Shown here: positions 9,520 through 18,578 of the stretch, piece after piece
How positions within the stretch are numbered: position 1 is the stretch's first letter
How the letters are laid out: each line of letters opens with the position of its first letter
Assembly (NCBI GenBank): GCA_963839515.1
Contig: CAWIVN010000001.1
Coordinates: 1-64,000 of the forward strand
DNA: 64,000 nucleotides
Direction: 5' to 3'
Source: Fredericiella sp963839515
GTDB lineage: Bacteria; Chloroflexota; Anaerolineae; Caldilineales; Caldilineaceae
Notes under the pieces: model-generated
The model's database searches: none
The model's input: the letters and a program-made list of their open reading frames with translations, nothing else
Told to the model about the DNA's origin: nothing
Translations under genes and position numbers: made by a program

Positions 9520-9555
9520 AACGTGCGGCGCCGCGTCGACGCGGCGCCGCACGTT
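9520..9555. terminator. perfect 36-bp palindrome, bidirectional terminator
   Basis: The sequence centred on GTCGAC is a perfect palindrome with 18-bp half-sites (core GTGCGGCGCCGCGTC). It sits between the convergent stops at 9507 and 9596, starting A and ending T, so it can terminate both transcripts. Confidence 0.75.
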
Positions 9556-9595
9556 TGCCACACGCTAATGTTAGCGCTGCGGCACGTCATCGCGA

Positions 9596-11779
9596 TTACT
9601 GCCTGATCTCGGGTAAGAACACGTTCGACTCCCCGCCGTCGGCCTCGGCTGCGCCTAGTACGGCGCTTGTTGGTGAAACGAGCGGGCCCACCGTGAAGGG
9701 CCGCATCATCTCGTTGTCCTCATGCTCGACGATGTGACAGTGCCAGACATATTGCCCGGCCTTCGGGAACGTCGCTACGACGCGCGTTACCTGGCCGGGA
9801 TACGCAATCACCGTCTCCTTGAAGCCGTTTTCCCATGGCTCCGGATCCAGGGGCACGGAGCCGGGTACAATCTGCACCGTGGGTGCCATTTCTCCTTCCA
9901 TTTGGGCTCCCATCTCGTCCACGTAGATTTCCTGGCGATTCAGAACTTGGAAGACGACGTCGTGGATGTGCATGGGATGCGCGTCGGCGGTGCTGTTGTA
10001 GAACTCCCAGACTTCGGTGGCGCCTGCCGCCGGGTTCTCTGTCACCGGGTCCATCCACATATGGTGATGCAGCATGGCAGGCCCTTCGGCCGGGTCGCCC
10101 ATGACCGTACCCAGCATGGCTTCGGCCGGCGAGTCGGCAAAGAACTCGGACATCTTCTCCATCAACGCCAGGCGGCGTGTAAAGGTCGGCGCCGGCAGCG
10201 GCGCGATCGCAGGCAGCGTGAGGAAATGCGGCGGCGTCGTCGGGTCGGCAGCAAGCGCAGGCACGACCCGGAACTGCAGGATCTGCCCGGTCGAGTCCGG
10301 ATCGGCGACCTCAAATCCCTCGCCCGGCTCCCCACCGCCAAACGGCTCGTCGGGGCCGATATTGCCCAGGATGTAATTGCCCGCGGCTACCTTGGTGAAG
10401 TCGACAATCACGTCGGCGCGCTCGGCCGGGCCCAGCAGCAGGTGATTGCCATTCGCCGCCGCCATGTCGACCGGCGCGGCCAGGAAGCCGCCCTCGTTGC
10501 CGATCATCCACACTTCGGCGCCCGGAATGCCGTTGAAGTCCAGGATCAAGAAGCGCGAGTCGCAGCCGTTGAGAAAGCGGAAGCGGTAGCGGCGCTGTTC
10601 GACGGTCTGGAACGGCCAGGTGCTGCCGTTGATCATCATCATATTGCCAAAGAACTCGGGGTTCCAGATCGGCGAGAGGTCGGTGTCGGGAATATAGGGC
10701 CCTTCCACCTCGTCGAAGAATTCCCGCGTGTCGGGATAGAACAGCGAGCCGTCTTCGTTGAACGAGCGGTCCTGGATGGCAATGGGAATCTCGTAGTACG
10801 TCTTGTTGGGCGGGAACTTATCGTTCTCCTTGGGCGCCGGGCCGGGCAGCACTGCCACCTTGCCGGTGCGGTTATCGAGCACGGCGCCGTCGCCGGCAGG
10901 CCCGCCGCGGATGAGGAAGAAACCCGCCGGCCCCGCATACACGTTGAGCCGCGTCATGCCCAGTGAGTGGTCGTGATACCAGATGGTGGAGGCGCGCTGC
11001 GTGTTGGGATACTGGAACGTGGCAAAGCCGGGTCCCCAGGTCGCGCCATAGCTGGCCGCGGCCTTGTTCTTGAAATAGTGATACCACGTTCCTTCGCTGG
11101 CATAGCCGGGGGGGATATTCTTGGCGTCGGGCAAATACCAGGCCTCGGCGTAGCCGTCGCTCTCGTCGCCCACGCCCACAGAACCATGCACGTGTGTTAC
11201 CATCGGCACCGGGCCGGTGTAGGGCCCAGGTGTGCTTTCGAAGGTGGGCCGGGTGTCGCGCGCCGCCGTGCCGCCCGGCGGGTTGGCCCAGTGCAGCGTG
11301 GGATCGACGGCCAGCAGATGCGGCAGGAAGTTACCCGTGAGGGGGTCCTTGAGATCGTTGATCCACTTGACGCGCACCGGCGTGCCCACTGTGGCCTCAA
11401 TCGTGAGCGACGGCGCGTTGTGCAAGAGCAGACCTTTCTTGCTGCCGGACTGGACCGCGCCATAGGCCCAAACCGTCGTCGGCGGCAGGCCGGCCGGCAA
11501 GATCTGCTGCGAGATCTGCCGCATCGAGATCTCGTAGTAGTCGGCGTTCTTGCCATTCTTCAGCTTGATCGTGCCCGCCTTTGGCATCACCGGCGGGATC
11601 AGCAGGGGAGTTGCGTACTTAGGGACTGCGTCTGGAACCAGGTCGCCGCCCGCAATTTGGGCGAGGGGCATGGCCACGCCTGTCTCTTTGGCGCGGGCGT
11701 AGAGCGTGCCACCCCGCCAGAAGAAGACCGCGCCCATTCCCAATCCAGTGGCCTTGAGGAAATCACGTCGGGTTAACAT
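9596..11779 (-). CDS. CotA-like multicopper oxidase, Tat-exported
   Basis: A 727-residue exported oxidase that couples one-electron oxidation of a substrate (metals, phenolics or bilirubin-like compounds) to reduction of oxygen to water. The N terminus has the twin-arginine signal TRRDFLKATG with a hydrophobic stretch and AYARA-like cleavage region, so it is exported folded with copper. Copper ligands are visible in four blocks: HVHGS (about residue 200), WYHDHSLG, HPMHIHDVVFQ and HCHIVEHEDNEMM near the C terminus; the last Met is the probable T1 axial ligand. Length and the three-cupredoxin layout suit the CotA/bilirubin oxidase group. Start ATG preceded by TGGGAGAAAACC. Confidence 0.92.
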   Translation of the reverse strand: MLTRRDFLKATGLGMGAVFFWRGGTLYARAKETGVAMPLAQIAGGDLVPDAVPKYATPLLIPPVMPKAGTIKLKNGKNADYYEISMRQISQQILPAGLPPTTVWAYGAVQSGSKKGLLLHNAPSLTIEATVGTPVRVKWINDLKDPLTGNFLPHLLAVDPTLHWANPPGGTAARDTRPTFESTPGPYTGPVPMVTHVHGSVGVGDESDGYAEAWYLPDAKNIPPGYASEGTWYHYFKNKAAASYGATWGPGFATFQYPNTQRASTIWYHDHSLGMTRLNVYAGPAGFFLIRGGPAGDGAVLDNRTGKVAVLPGPAPKENDKFPPNKTYYEIPIAIQDRSFNEDGSLFYPDTREFFDEVEGPYIPDTDLSPIWNPEFFGNMMMINGSTWPFQTVEQRRYRFRFLNGCDSRFLILDFNGIPGAEVWMIGNEGGFLAAPVDMAAANGNHLLLGPAERADVIVDFTKVAAGNYILGNIGPDEPFGGGEPGEGFEVADPDSTGQILQFRVVPALAADPTTPPHFLTLPAIAPLPAPTFTRRLALMEKMSEFFADSPAEAMLGTVMGDPAEGPAMLHHHMWMDPVTENPAAGATEVWEFYNSTADAHPMHIHDVVFQVLNRQEIYVDEMGAQMEGEMAPTVQIVPGSVPLDPEPWENGFKETVIAYPGQVTRVVATFPKAGQYVWHCHIVEHEDNEMMRPFTVGPLVSPTSAVLGAAEADGGESNVFLPEIRQ

Positions 11780-12285
11780 GTGTGGTTTTCTCCCAGATAG
11801 AACAATGGACGATTTCGAGTGAAATCGCCTAAGCGCTGCTGTGAACTACCAGGTTGGGCCCACAAAAGGCGGCCCACAAAATGGACGACGAGCGAACGTT
11901 GGGACCCATAGGGCGCAATCGTGGGTTGCGCACAATGGAACGAGAGGAAAGAAGCACGTGGCGGTCGTGATTTCTTGCGCAATCATACCATTAGTTTTGC
12001 CGGCGCAAAACTGGAATTTGTCCGGTCCTGTTTGAGACATGGCAGCCCGGTGAGTTCCTCGAAAACTGTAAGGTAACTGTCATAATTGATGTATTGCTTT
12101 TTTGCGCAATCGTGCTAACATCGTCGGCCCCATCCACCGTGCCATAGTGCATGCTTCTCCCTTATCACTTCCCCACCAGCTTGCCTGAAGTACTGGCGTC
12201 CTTTTTCAGCGTCTGATCGTTTCTTGTACGTCCTCCCCCACCACATCCAATTCGCTTTTCCTGTCCAAATTCAGGAGGAATCACC
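11780..12285. other. regulatory-looking gap with TTGCGCAATC sites
   Basis: About 500 bp without a gene separate the oxidase from the small gene at 12286. The decamer TTGCGCAATC occurs at 11975-11984 and 12102-12111, and GCGCAATC with an inverted TTGCGCA at 11913-11932. Its core TTGCGCAA is palindromic, as expected for a dimeric regulator. This is an inference from repetition only. Confidence 0.4.
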
Positions 12286-12565
12286 ATGAACTCGCCCAAC
12301 AAGGCTCTCATAGGTTCACTCGCCGTTATTCTGACGGTGATGGGCTTGTTGATGGCCTTTCAGCCGTCTACGATACTCGCTCTCCGTCGCAGACGTAATT
12401 GCCCAGGTGAATGCTGCCATCGCCACCGGTGACCGCGATAAGATACTGGCCCTGGCTTCGCAGTTGGATAAGTACAACAACCTTGGCTGCCCGCTCGGCC
12501 GGGCCGAAGCAGCAGGCCTGCCAAACGGTATGGACAAGCTCTTCCTGCCTGCCGTCAAGCCGTAG
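12286..12565 (+). pseudogene. small exported protein, frameshifted
   Basis: CAGGAGGAATCACC precedes the ATG at 12286, so translation initiation is very likely. The first 30 residues form a signal peptide (SLAVILTVMGLLMAF). At about 12378 the frame must move by one for the rest, VADVIAQVNAAIATGDRDK through to MDKLFLPAVKP and a TAG at 12565; without the shift the frame closes after about 48 residues. The mature part would be a helical peptide of about 60 residues with one cysteine (NLGCPLG). No family recognised. A 20-bp-stem terminator follows. Confidence 0.5.
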
Positions 12566-12592
12566 CACGCCGGCAGACCTGAGACAACCTGA

Positions 12593-12636
12593 AACAATAG
12601 AGCGGTGCCGAGATGCCTCGGCACCGCTCTATTGTT
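12593..12636. terminator. 20-bp stem terminator
   Basis: AACAATAGAGCGGTGCCGAG and its perfect reverse complement surround a 4-nt loop (ATGC). It stands between the small gene on the plus strand and the kinase remnant on the minus strand and can serve both. Confidence 0.8.
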
Positions 12637-12657
12637 CTCCGGCGCAGGGCCCGCGGG

Positions 12658-13496
12658 CTATGCCGCCGGACCTGACAGCGTGACGATAAAGCGGCTGCCG
12701 GCAGGGCAATTGGGTTCGAGATCGAGGCGGCCGCCGAGGAGGGCGACCATGCGGTCGACGTAGGCGAGGCCCATGCCGACGCCTTCATGCTGGCGGGTGA
12801 GGCTGCCGTCGGCCTGGGTAAAGGGTGTGACGATGCCCCCAGGTCAGCGCAGGGTACGCCGATACCGGTGTCCCAGACGACGATCTGGACGGTGGCGGGT
12901 GCTGGACCTCGTTGCGCCAGCAGGCCGACCTTCCCGCAGGGCGGGGTGAATTTGACGGCGTTGTCGAGCAGCCGCTTGACGACCTGCACCAGGGCCTCGG
13001 CGTCACTTTCGATCGCCAGGTCGGGCGGATCGACATCCAAGTCAAGGGTCTGCTGTTTTTCGGCAGCCTGCGGGCGCAGGGCGACAGCCGCCAGGCCGAT
13101 CAAATAGGTGAGATCGCAGGGTTCGCGCTGCAGCTGGACATCGCCGGAGACAAGATGGGCGTAGCTGATGATGCTGTTGACGACCCCGAGCAGGCGTGCG
13201 CCGCTTTTCTGGATGGTGTGCACGTAGGCGAGTTGGCGCTCGTTGACGGGGCCGGCAGTCTGCTGCTCCAGCAGCTCCGCCATGGTGATGACGCCTGTAA
13301 GCGGCGTGCGCAGTTCGTGGCTGATCATGGCCATGAATTCGCTCTTGAGGCGCAGCGCCTGCTGCAGATCAGCCAGCGCCTGCTCAAGCGACGCCGTGCG
13401 GCGGGCCACGCGCCCTCTCAGGTCCTCGTTCAGGTGGCGCAGCTCTTGCTCCACGCGTTTGCGTTCGCTGATGTCGACGCTCGATACCAGGGGCAC
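12658..13496 (-). pseudogene. histidine kinase remnant lacking sensor, frameshifted
   Basis: The fragment starts just after a PAS/PAC end (DISERKRVEQEL), continues with a coiled coil, the phosphoacceptor box SHELRTPLTG and an HATPase domain with NAVKFTP (N box) and VWDTGIGV (G1 box). Near 12840 the frame changes; in the next frame GIVTPFTQADGSL, GVGMGLAYVDRM and GSRFIVTLSGPAA complete the ATPase domain to a TAG at 12658. Upstream the coding sequence stops at the F1 element at 13491-13557; the first two codons of the open frame lie inside that element. The sensor portion is therefore gone. The layout matches the intact kinase at 34126. Confidence 0.8.
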
Positions 13497-13557
13497 AAGG
13501 TCCGGCGGGAACGGCCTGGCAGACGTGCCAATCGTCGTTCCGCCGGACCTTGTGCCC
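13491..13557. repeat. F1 palindromic element, copy 3, at a gene break
   Basis: GGGCACAAGGTCCGGCGG (13491-13508) pairs perfectly with 13540-13557. It marks the point where the histidine kinase loses its N-terminal half. A second partial end, GGTGCCCGCTCCA, follows at about 13581. Confidence 0.88.
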
Positions 13558-13610
13558 GCTCCACCTCGGCTGATGGCTTGGTGCCCGCTCCATAAAAATT
13601 TCCGTTACCC

Positions 13611-14849
13611 TCAGCGCTCCAGCAGCGGCAGATAGAGCCTGTCGCTTCCGCCTTCAGCGTCTGCGGCGTCTGCGGCGGCACTGCCGGCCCGCCCCGCAGT
13701 TTCCCAGAGAACGGCGTGCCACCTGCCCGCTGCGGCGATACTCTGGCCGATGACCTGGCCGCGGTCGTTGACGCCGGTGGCAAAGCTGCGGTCGCCGCCC
13801 AGCGAGCCCAGGTCGATCAGCCGGCCGTTCTCCCAAAGGAAGGCGTGGAGCGTATGCGCAGCGGTGTCGCTGTAGCCCGCGGCCAGGCCGCTGTCGCTGA
13901 GCGCCGAGGCATAACTAAAGTCGCCGCCTAAGGTACCCAAGTCGGCCGGCACACCCTTGTCCCACAGAACGGCATGGGTGTTATAGGGCGTAGCAATGGT
14001 GCTGCCCAGCACCTGGCCGCGGTCGTTGATAGCCACGGCATTGCTGTAGCCGCCCACGGTGCCCAGGCCGGTCATCACGCCCTTGTCCCACAGGAAAGCA
14101 AGGCTCTCGCCGGCAGCGGTGCTGCTGTTGCCGGCGACCTGGCCGCGGGCGTTGATGGCTTGGGCGGAGCTGTAGCTGCCGCCCAGGGTGCCCAGGTCGG
14201 TCATCACGCCCTTGTCCCACAGGAAGGCGTGGATTATCGTCTCCTCGGCATCGGGAGCGGTGGGCAAGGCGCTCTCGCCCACAACCTGGCCGCGGGCGTT
14301 GACGGTCCGCGGGTAGCTGTACGTGCCGCCCAGGGTGCCCAGGTCGATCATCACGCCCTTATCCCACAGGAAGGCGTGGGCTTCCCCGGCGGCGTTGACA
14401 CTCTGGCCCACGACCTGGCCGCTGTCGTTGATGGCCGTGGTGTAGCTCTCATTCCCGCCCAGCGTGCCCAGGTCGATCATCCGGCCCTTTTCCCACAGGA
14501 AGGCATGGTACTCGCCGGCCGCGGTGTAACTTGCGCCCACGACCTGGCCGCGGGCGTTGATGGCTTGGGCGAAACTGTGATTACCGCCAAGAGTGCCCAG
14601 GTCGGTCATCACACCTTTGTCCCACAAAAAGGCGTGGGTACCGTGCGAGGCAGTGTCGCTGCTGCCGGTAACCTGGCCGCGGGCGTTGATGGCTTGGGTG
14701 TAGCTGTACTCCCCGCCCAAGGTGCCCAGGTCTACAATGACGGGAGTGGCGGCTGCTGCGGCCTCCTGTGCCGCGGCGGGAACCGGCAGCAGCGTGCAGC
14801 CAAGCAGCAGCAAGCCGGCGACAAGAATTCTCCAAGCTGGCGAAGGCAT
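13611..14849 (-). CDS. HAF-repeat extracellular protein
   Basis: The 412-residue product has a signal peptide (AWRILVAGLLLLGCTLLPVPAAAQ) and then eight repeats of about 46 residues built on DLGTLGG, AINARGQVVG and HAFLWDKG. These define the 'HAF family' of probable extracellular repeats, which are thought to fold as a beta-propeller-like array; no enzymatic role is known. The repeats vary in the short segment between modules. A Cys in the signal region (LLGC) could be a lipobox, but the alanine-rich stretch after it suits signal peptidase I better. ATG 14849 has AAAGGAGCAGACCC upstream. The gene is divergent from the glycosyltransferase remnant at 15097. Confidence 0.88.
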   Translation of the reverse strand: MPSPAWRILVAGLLLLGCTLLPVPAAAQEAAAAATPVIVDLGTLGGEYSYTQAINARGQVTGSSDTASHGTHAFLWDKGVMTDLGTLGGNHSFAQAINARGQVVGASYTAAGEYHAFLWEKGRMIDLGTLGGNESYTTAINDSGQVVGQSVNAAGEAHAFLWDKGVMIDLGTLGGTYSYPRTVNARGQVVGESALPTAPDAEETIIHAFLWDKGVMTDLGTLGGSYSSAQAINARGQVAGNSSTAAGESLAFLWDKGVMTGLGTVGGYSNAVAINDRGQVLGSTIATPYNTHAVLWDKGVPADLGTLGGDFSYASALSDSGLAAGYSDTAAHTLHAFLWENGRLIDLGSLGGDRSFATGVNDRGQVIGQSIAAAGRWHAVLWETAGRAGSAAADAADAEGGSDRLYLPLLER

Positions 14850-14974
14850 GGGTCTGCTCCTTTCACGGCGGTGGCAATCCTCTACGAAATAGAGGCAAGC
14901 AAACTGGAAAAGGGGTGGGAATCGTCGCTACCATTATCCCACCAGGGGAAGAGCGTGTCTATGGGGGGAACGAT

Positions 14975-15077
14975 AGGGGGTGTCTCACGACTTTGGACTT
15001 GGGGGCATGCCCACGTGCCCGAGTTTCCGCACGCCGCGTGCGGACTGAACGAGAACAAAAACGTGAAACACACCCCT
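14975..15077. repeat. F5 hairpin element, copy 1
   Basis: Outer arms GGGGTGTCTCACG and CGTGAAACACACCCC flank an inner hairpin CCGCACGC-CGCGTGCGG followed by ACTGAACGAGAACA. The same inner motif and the outer TCGTGAAAC are found in the element at 52623-52784. It fills the divergent gap between two genes. Confidence 0.6.
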
Positions 15078-15096
15078 GAGCCGTTAGGAGGAAAAG

Positions 15097-15942
15097 GTGG
15101 GCACCCACGACAGCCAAGAACAGCAGATCGCTGATTCGGCCGGCCTCATTCCACAGGGAATTTCAATCATCGCTGTCGTGGAACTGGCGCTGTGGGCGCT
15201 GGTCGTGCTGCTGTGTGCAACCTTTCTGCTGGTCAAGCTGCGCAACTGGGAACCGCTCGACCGCATGCCCCAAGATGACTTTGCTACCTACTATACGGCG
15301 GCGGTGGCGTCGACAGTGGAGCCCGCTGCACTCTGCCATCACGAGCGCTGGCTGGCCTTGACCGGACTTAGCCTGCGCCTTGGCGGACCGTTCCCGTATG
15401 CGCCGGCCGCGGCGCTGCTCTTCACACCGTTCGTCGGCATGCCTTATCCCCAGGCGGGCATCGGGCTGGTGGCAGCCATCTTTGGGCTGTTGTGGTGGCA
15501 TGGTCGCCGTGAGCTCAGCCTGCGCTTGGGCGCGCTGCTGTGGCTGCTGATGCCGGCGACGGTGGATACTCTTTACCTCGGCAACATCAACCTCGTGATG
15601 GCGCTGTTTATTACGCTTGGCTATGTGTGATTTGGCAACCCGCTGCGGGTGGCCATGCTCATGCTGGCGCCCGTGTCGTGGAGCATGTACGTGATGCTGG
15701 CGCCGCCGCTGCACCCAGGCGTGCTGGTTGCCCGCCGGATGTCTGCGCCGGCATGGCGCTTGCTGTTTCCCGTTGGCTACCTCTTCATTCTCCTGCAGCG
15801 TGGCTATCCGTTGTGGTTGCCGGCCGTGCCCGTCATGGCGCTCACCTCGACGGTGCTGGCCGGCATCACTTGCTGGTGGATTGCGCTGCTCCGCCTGGCC
15901 CGGCAGCAACCGTCCTCCATACGCATGGCCAACGAACAGTAG
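15097..15942 (+). pseudogene. GT87-like membrane glycosyltransferase, in-frame stop
   Basis: The GTG at 15097 follows a near-perfect TAGGAGGAAAAG. One reading frame runs to 15942 but is interrupted by TGA at 15628-15630 (after ITLGYV). The product has a first transmembrane helix (ELALWALVVLLCATFLLV), then DDFATYYTAA, which resembles the early Asp motif of DUF2029/GT87 polyprenol-phosphate mannosyltransferases, and further hydrophobic segments on both sides of the stop. At 281 codons it is about 120 to 150 residues shorter than the family, and the sequence around the stop jumps from an NLVMALF motif straight to a late segment, which suggests an internal deletion there. It was probably a membrane enzyme using a lipid-linked sugar. 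Confidence 0.7.
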
Positions 15943-15954
15943 CGGGCGTGGCGC

Positions 15955-17541
15955 TCATTGGGACCCATTCATTTGTAGCTGGTTCATAATCTGACTGGCA
16001 TCTGGAACCATGTCGGGGTTCATTTCGACTGGGAGTGCAAGTAATTCGACTAGCTGACGGTCTACTCGCATGATGAATTCGTCAGGGCGGACCATTGGGG
16101 TGGACGCACCGGTCGTGTTGTCAACTTTGCTGTCCCCGCCCATTAATTTGCCGGTACTGATGTAACTCCTAATCTGGTTTTCTAAGGTAGCGGCGGCAAT
16201 AAAAGCTTTCTTGTTGGCGTCGATATTCTTCGAGAATTCAAAGAAGTTGGGGAGGGCACCAAAGAGGATCGACGAGGCCGTCATGGCAATGAAGAGGGCG
16301 ATCAGGTATGGACTGGTCTGGTCATTCGACCAGCCCGTTCGGCTGATCAGAGCCAGGCAGACGGCCGCCACGATCACTGACAATGTCGCCATGGTAAGGC
16401 TAATGAAGTATTCCCGGTAATAATACATCACTACCGTGAGATGGCGCTTCGCTATTTCGCGTACACGATCGTACTGGCTGTAAAGCCGCTGTCGCTCCCA
16501 GCGTGTGGTCGGCATCCACCATTGTTCAGGCACAAAGGTCGGCTCTGCCGAAAATGACACGTCGATGGCATCTGCCCCGTTGCCAGAGATGGTGGCAGTT
16601 GCAGTAATCTGTTCCTGGACGCCGGTTTCCGTATTCTGCTTGTGCGCAAGCACGTCGTCGAGCAGAAAAGTCGTATGGCTGATGACGTCGCGAATGTAGA
16701 GGCGGGCAGCCCCCGCGGTTCCTTCCTCCTGCAACACCAGGTTGCCGGCAGCCGAAGCGAAGACCACGTAGCGCCCGTCTGGGCTGATGCTGGGATCGTC
16801 GCTCCAGCCGTCCGCCTGCTGTCCTGCGCTTGATACACTGATGCGAGTGGTCGTGTAAGTCATGCGATCTTGGAGGAAGATATCAAGTGTTTCATTGGTA
16901 TCCCCATCGACAAAATTGGCCACATCCGAGGCAAACACAATCCATCGCCCGTCCGCACTGACGGCAGGTGCCACGCGCAATTCCTGTTTTGAATTAAAGT
17001 AATTGAAGTCGTAAGCAAGCCATGATGTCTCGATATCGTCTGCGTAGTGTCTGAAATATTGCATTACACTCAGGATCATCACCAGCAGCCCTAGGACCAG
17101 TAAAATAATCCTGACCGACCGTTTGTTCCAAACTTCCAGGATCACGCGGTCTGATTGCGCGTAAGCCGCCTCCCACCAACTTTTGGGCGCATCCAGGAGC
17201 ACCAGGTCTTGTATTGCAGGATAGGGTTGGGCGCCGGCAATCTTGTCGTCCGTAACATGAAAGAACAGCGCGAAAGCATGCGCCACGTGGCCGTCACCGC
17301 CTCTGAGACGGACGGCAATCCGATCACCGGTAACGGCCTGGTCGATGATTTTAAGTTGGGTTTTGGGAAAGGCAGCGCGATAATCCTCGATCAATTTGCG
17401 AATGCCATCTGCGCCGTTGTATGCCAGCGTAACGTCGGCAGCGGGCGCGGCCTTAGAGGCCAGTTCGTCCACGACTTCCAGCTTGCCTTGGTTCCAGGCC
17501 TCTCTAATGAGGCGGGCGACAAGACCGGCTTCGTCCGACAT
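15955..17541 (-). CDS. NTF2-like/propeller fusion membrane protein
   Basis: Start ATG 17541 is preceded by GGAGGCATC. The 528 residues divide into: 1-108, an NTF2/SnoaL-like fold (LIREAWNQGKLEVVDEL, YRAAFPKTQLKI); 142-163, a transmembrane helix; 190-300, PD40/WD40-like blades (VSADGRWIVFASD, ISPDGRYVVFASA); 345-377, a basic helical region; 378-400 and 411-433, a transmembrane hairpin; and a hydrophilic tail of about 95 residues. The propeller segment holds only two recognisable blades, too few to close alone. I know no family with this order. With three transmembrane helices the NTF2-like domain and propeller segment would lie on opposite sides of the membrane, which suggests a signal-coupling role; this is inference. 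Confidence 0.8.
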   Translation of the reverse strand: MSDEAGLVARLIREAWNQGKLEVVDELASKAAPAADVTLAYNGADGIRKLIEDYRAAFPKTQLKIIDQAVTGDRIAVRLRGGDGHVAHAFALFFHVTDDKIAGAQPYPAIQDLVLLDAPKSWWEAAYAQSDRVILEVWNKRSVRIILLVLGLLVMILSVMQYFRHYADDIETSWLAYDFNYFNSKQELRVAPAVSADGRWIVFASDVANFVDGDTNETLDIFLQDRMTYTTTRISVSSAGQQADGWSDDPSISPDGRYVVFASAAGNLVLQEEGTAGAARLYIRDVISHTTFLLDDVLAHKQNTETGVQEQITATATISGNGADAIDVSFSAEPTFVPEQWWMPTTRWERQRLYSQYDRVREIAKRHLTVVMYYYREYFISLTMATLSVIVAAVCLALISRTGWSNDQTSPYLIALFIAMTASSILFGALPNFFEFSKNIDANKKAFIAAATLENQIRSYISTGKLMGGDSKVDNTTGASTPMVRPDEFIMRVDRQLVELLALPVEMNPDMVPDASQIMNQLQMNGSQ

Positions 17542-17726
17542 GATGCCTCCTGATGTGGCCAGGTGTTACGACGCTGCTTGAGTGAGTCTTGGCAACATCC
17601 ACCCACTTGAAACACTTCCGTCGCCGGCAGGCTGGACCTCAAAGCGGAGCAAATTGCTCCGAAGGCATAGCGACCAGGCAAACGAAACGGCATAGGAGTA
17701 ACACAGCGTTGAGATTTGGGTGGCAC

Positions 17727-18205
17727 TCAACCGAGAATCCACTGATCGGGGCCAAGATTCTCGGACGAAGGGCTCAAAAATATAATACCATCAACTGGCA
17801 TATCTGTCAATGTTGTGAAAAGTCGTGCGCCCAGGGCCAGCAGAACGGTGGGGACCAGGTATGATACCGTCGCGGTCGCCGAGCAGAATGAGTGCCGGCT
17901 CGACAATCTTTTGCAACTCCTCGGCACTATAGTCCAGCGTCGTCCACCACAGCGCTACAACCTGCAGGAGTAATTTGCGCCAGTGATTTGGGGTTGCCAT
18001 TGCCCACGTGCGTTGCCAGCAGCGTCTCAAGCCAGCCTGACTTGAAGAAGCTATAGTCGGTCCCCTCTAATCTGTGGTAGGCGCCGCCGACCACCAGCGC
18101 CTGTGCCAGGCCGGGGTCGTGCATGCCGATCTCCAGGGCAATCTGTCCGCCATCGCTCAACTCAAAAATGAGCGGCTTGTGGAGGTCAAGTGCCTGGTCA
18201 AACAT
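17727..18205 (-). pseudogene. alpha/beta hydrolase remnant
   Basis: Minus-strand fragments read as the C-terminal half of an alpha/beta hydrolase: SDGGQIALEIGMHDPG (nucleophile elbow region, Ser in SDGG), then after a frame change near 17985 DYSAEELQKIVEPALILLGDRDG, the strand holding the catalytic acid, and after another change near 17870 a tail with LFTTLTDMPV, where the catalytic His has been lost. The N-terminal third with the oxyanion loop is missing; the 5' break lies next to the cas1 remnant facing the other way. Confidence 0.6.
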
Positions 18206-18337
18206 TTAACTTTACATAAAATAAATTTGCAGCTTAGCTTCTCTCCTACGAGAGAACTCGGCCAGCTTGTCGCCGATTTTGCACGGTTGCGCATCTAGAC
18301 AGTCCAAGATGATCTCACGGTGACCGAAGAATAGCTT

Positions 18338-18568
18338 CTCATTCGCCGAGATGGTAAAAAACACACCTATTCCTTGATCAACGCTCCTACCGATACGCGG
18401 CTCGCTACCATCCTGCTGCGTAAATCGGAGCGCTACTTTATTGAAATCGAGCATCGGGTGTTGAAGCAGAAGATCCCGATCGGCCTGGTGCCGCACGTGC
18501 AGGCACGGCTGCTGGCTCGGCACCTGCGCGGCGATCTCGAGCACTACATCCCATTTGTCCATCGTTAG
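18338..18568 (+). pseudogene. cas1: C-terminal fragment of CRISPR integrase Cas1
   Basis: The last 55 residues match the end of type I-C-like Cas1: a RKSERYFIEIEHRVL helix followed by GLVPHVQARLLARHLRGDL and a final YIPFVHR. Cas1 is the catalytic subunit of the spacer integrase and is normally about 340 residues, with its active-site Glu, His and Asp upstream of this part. They are absent here, so adaptation by this copy is impossible. A TAG at about 18333 closes the frame upstream, and no further Cas1 sequence is visible in other frames. The stop at 18568 is 10 bp before cas2. Confidence 0.75.
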
Positions 18569-18578
18569 GCGGGCGCAT

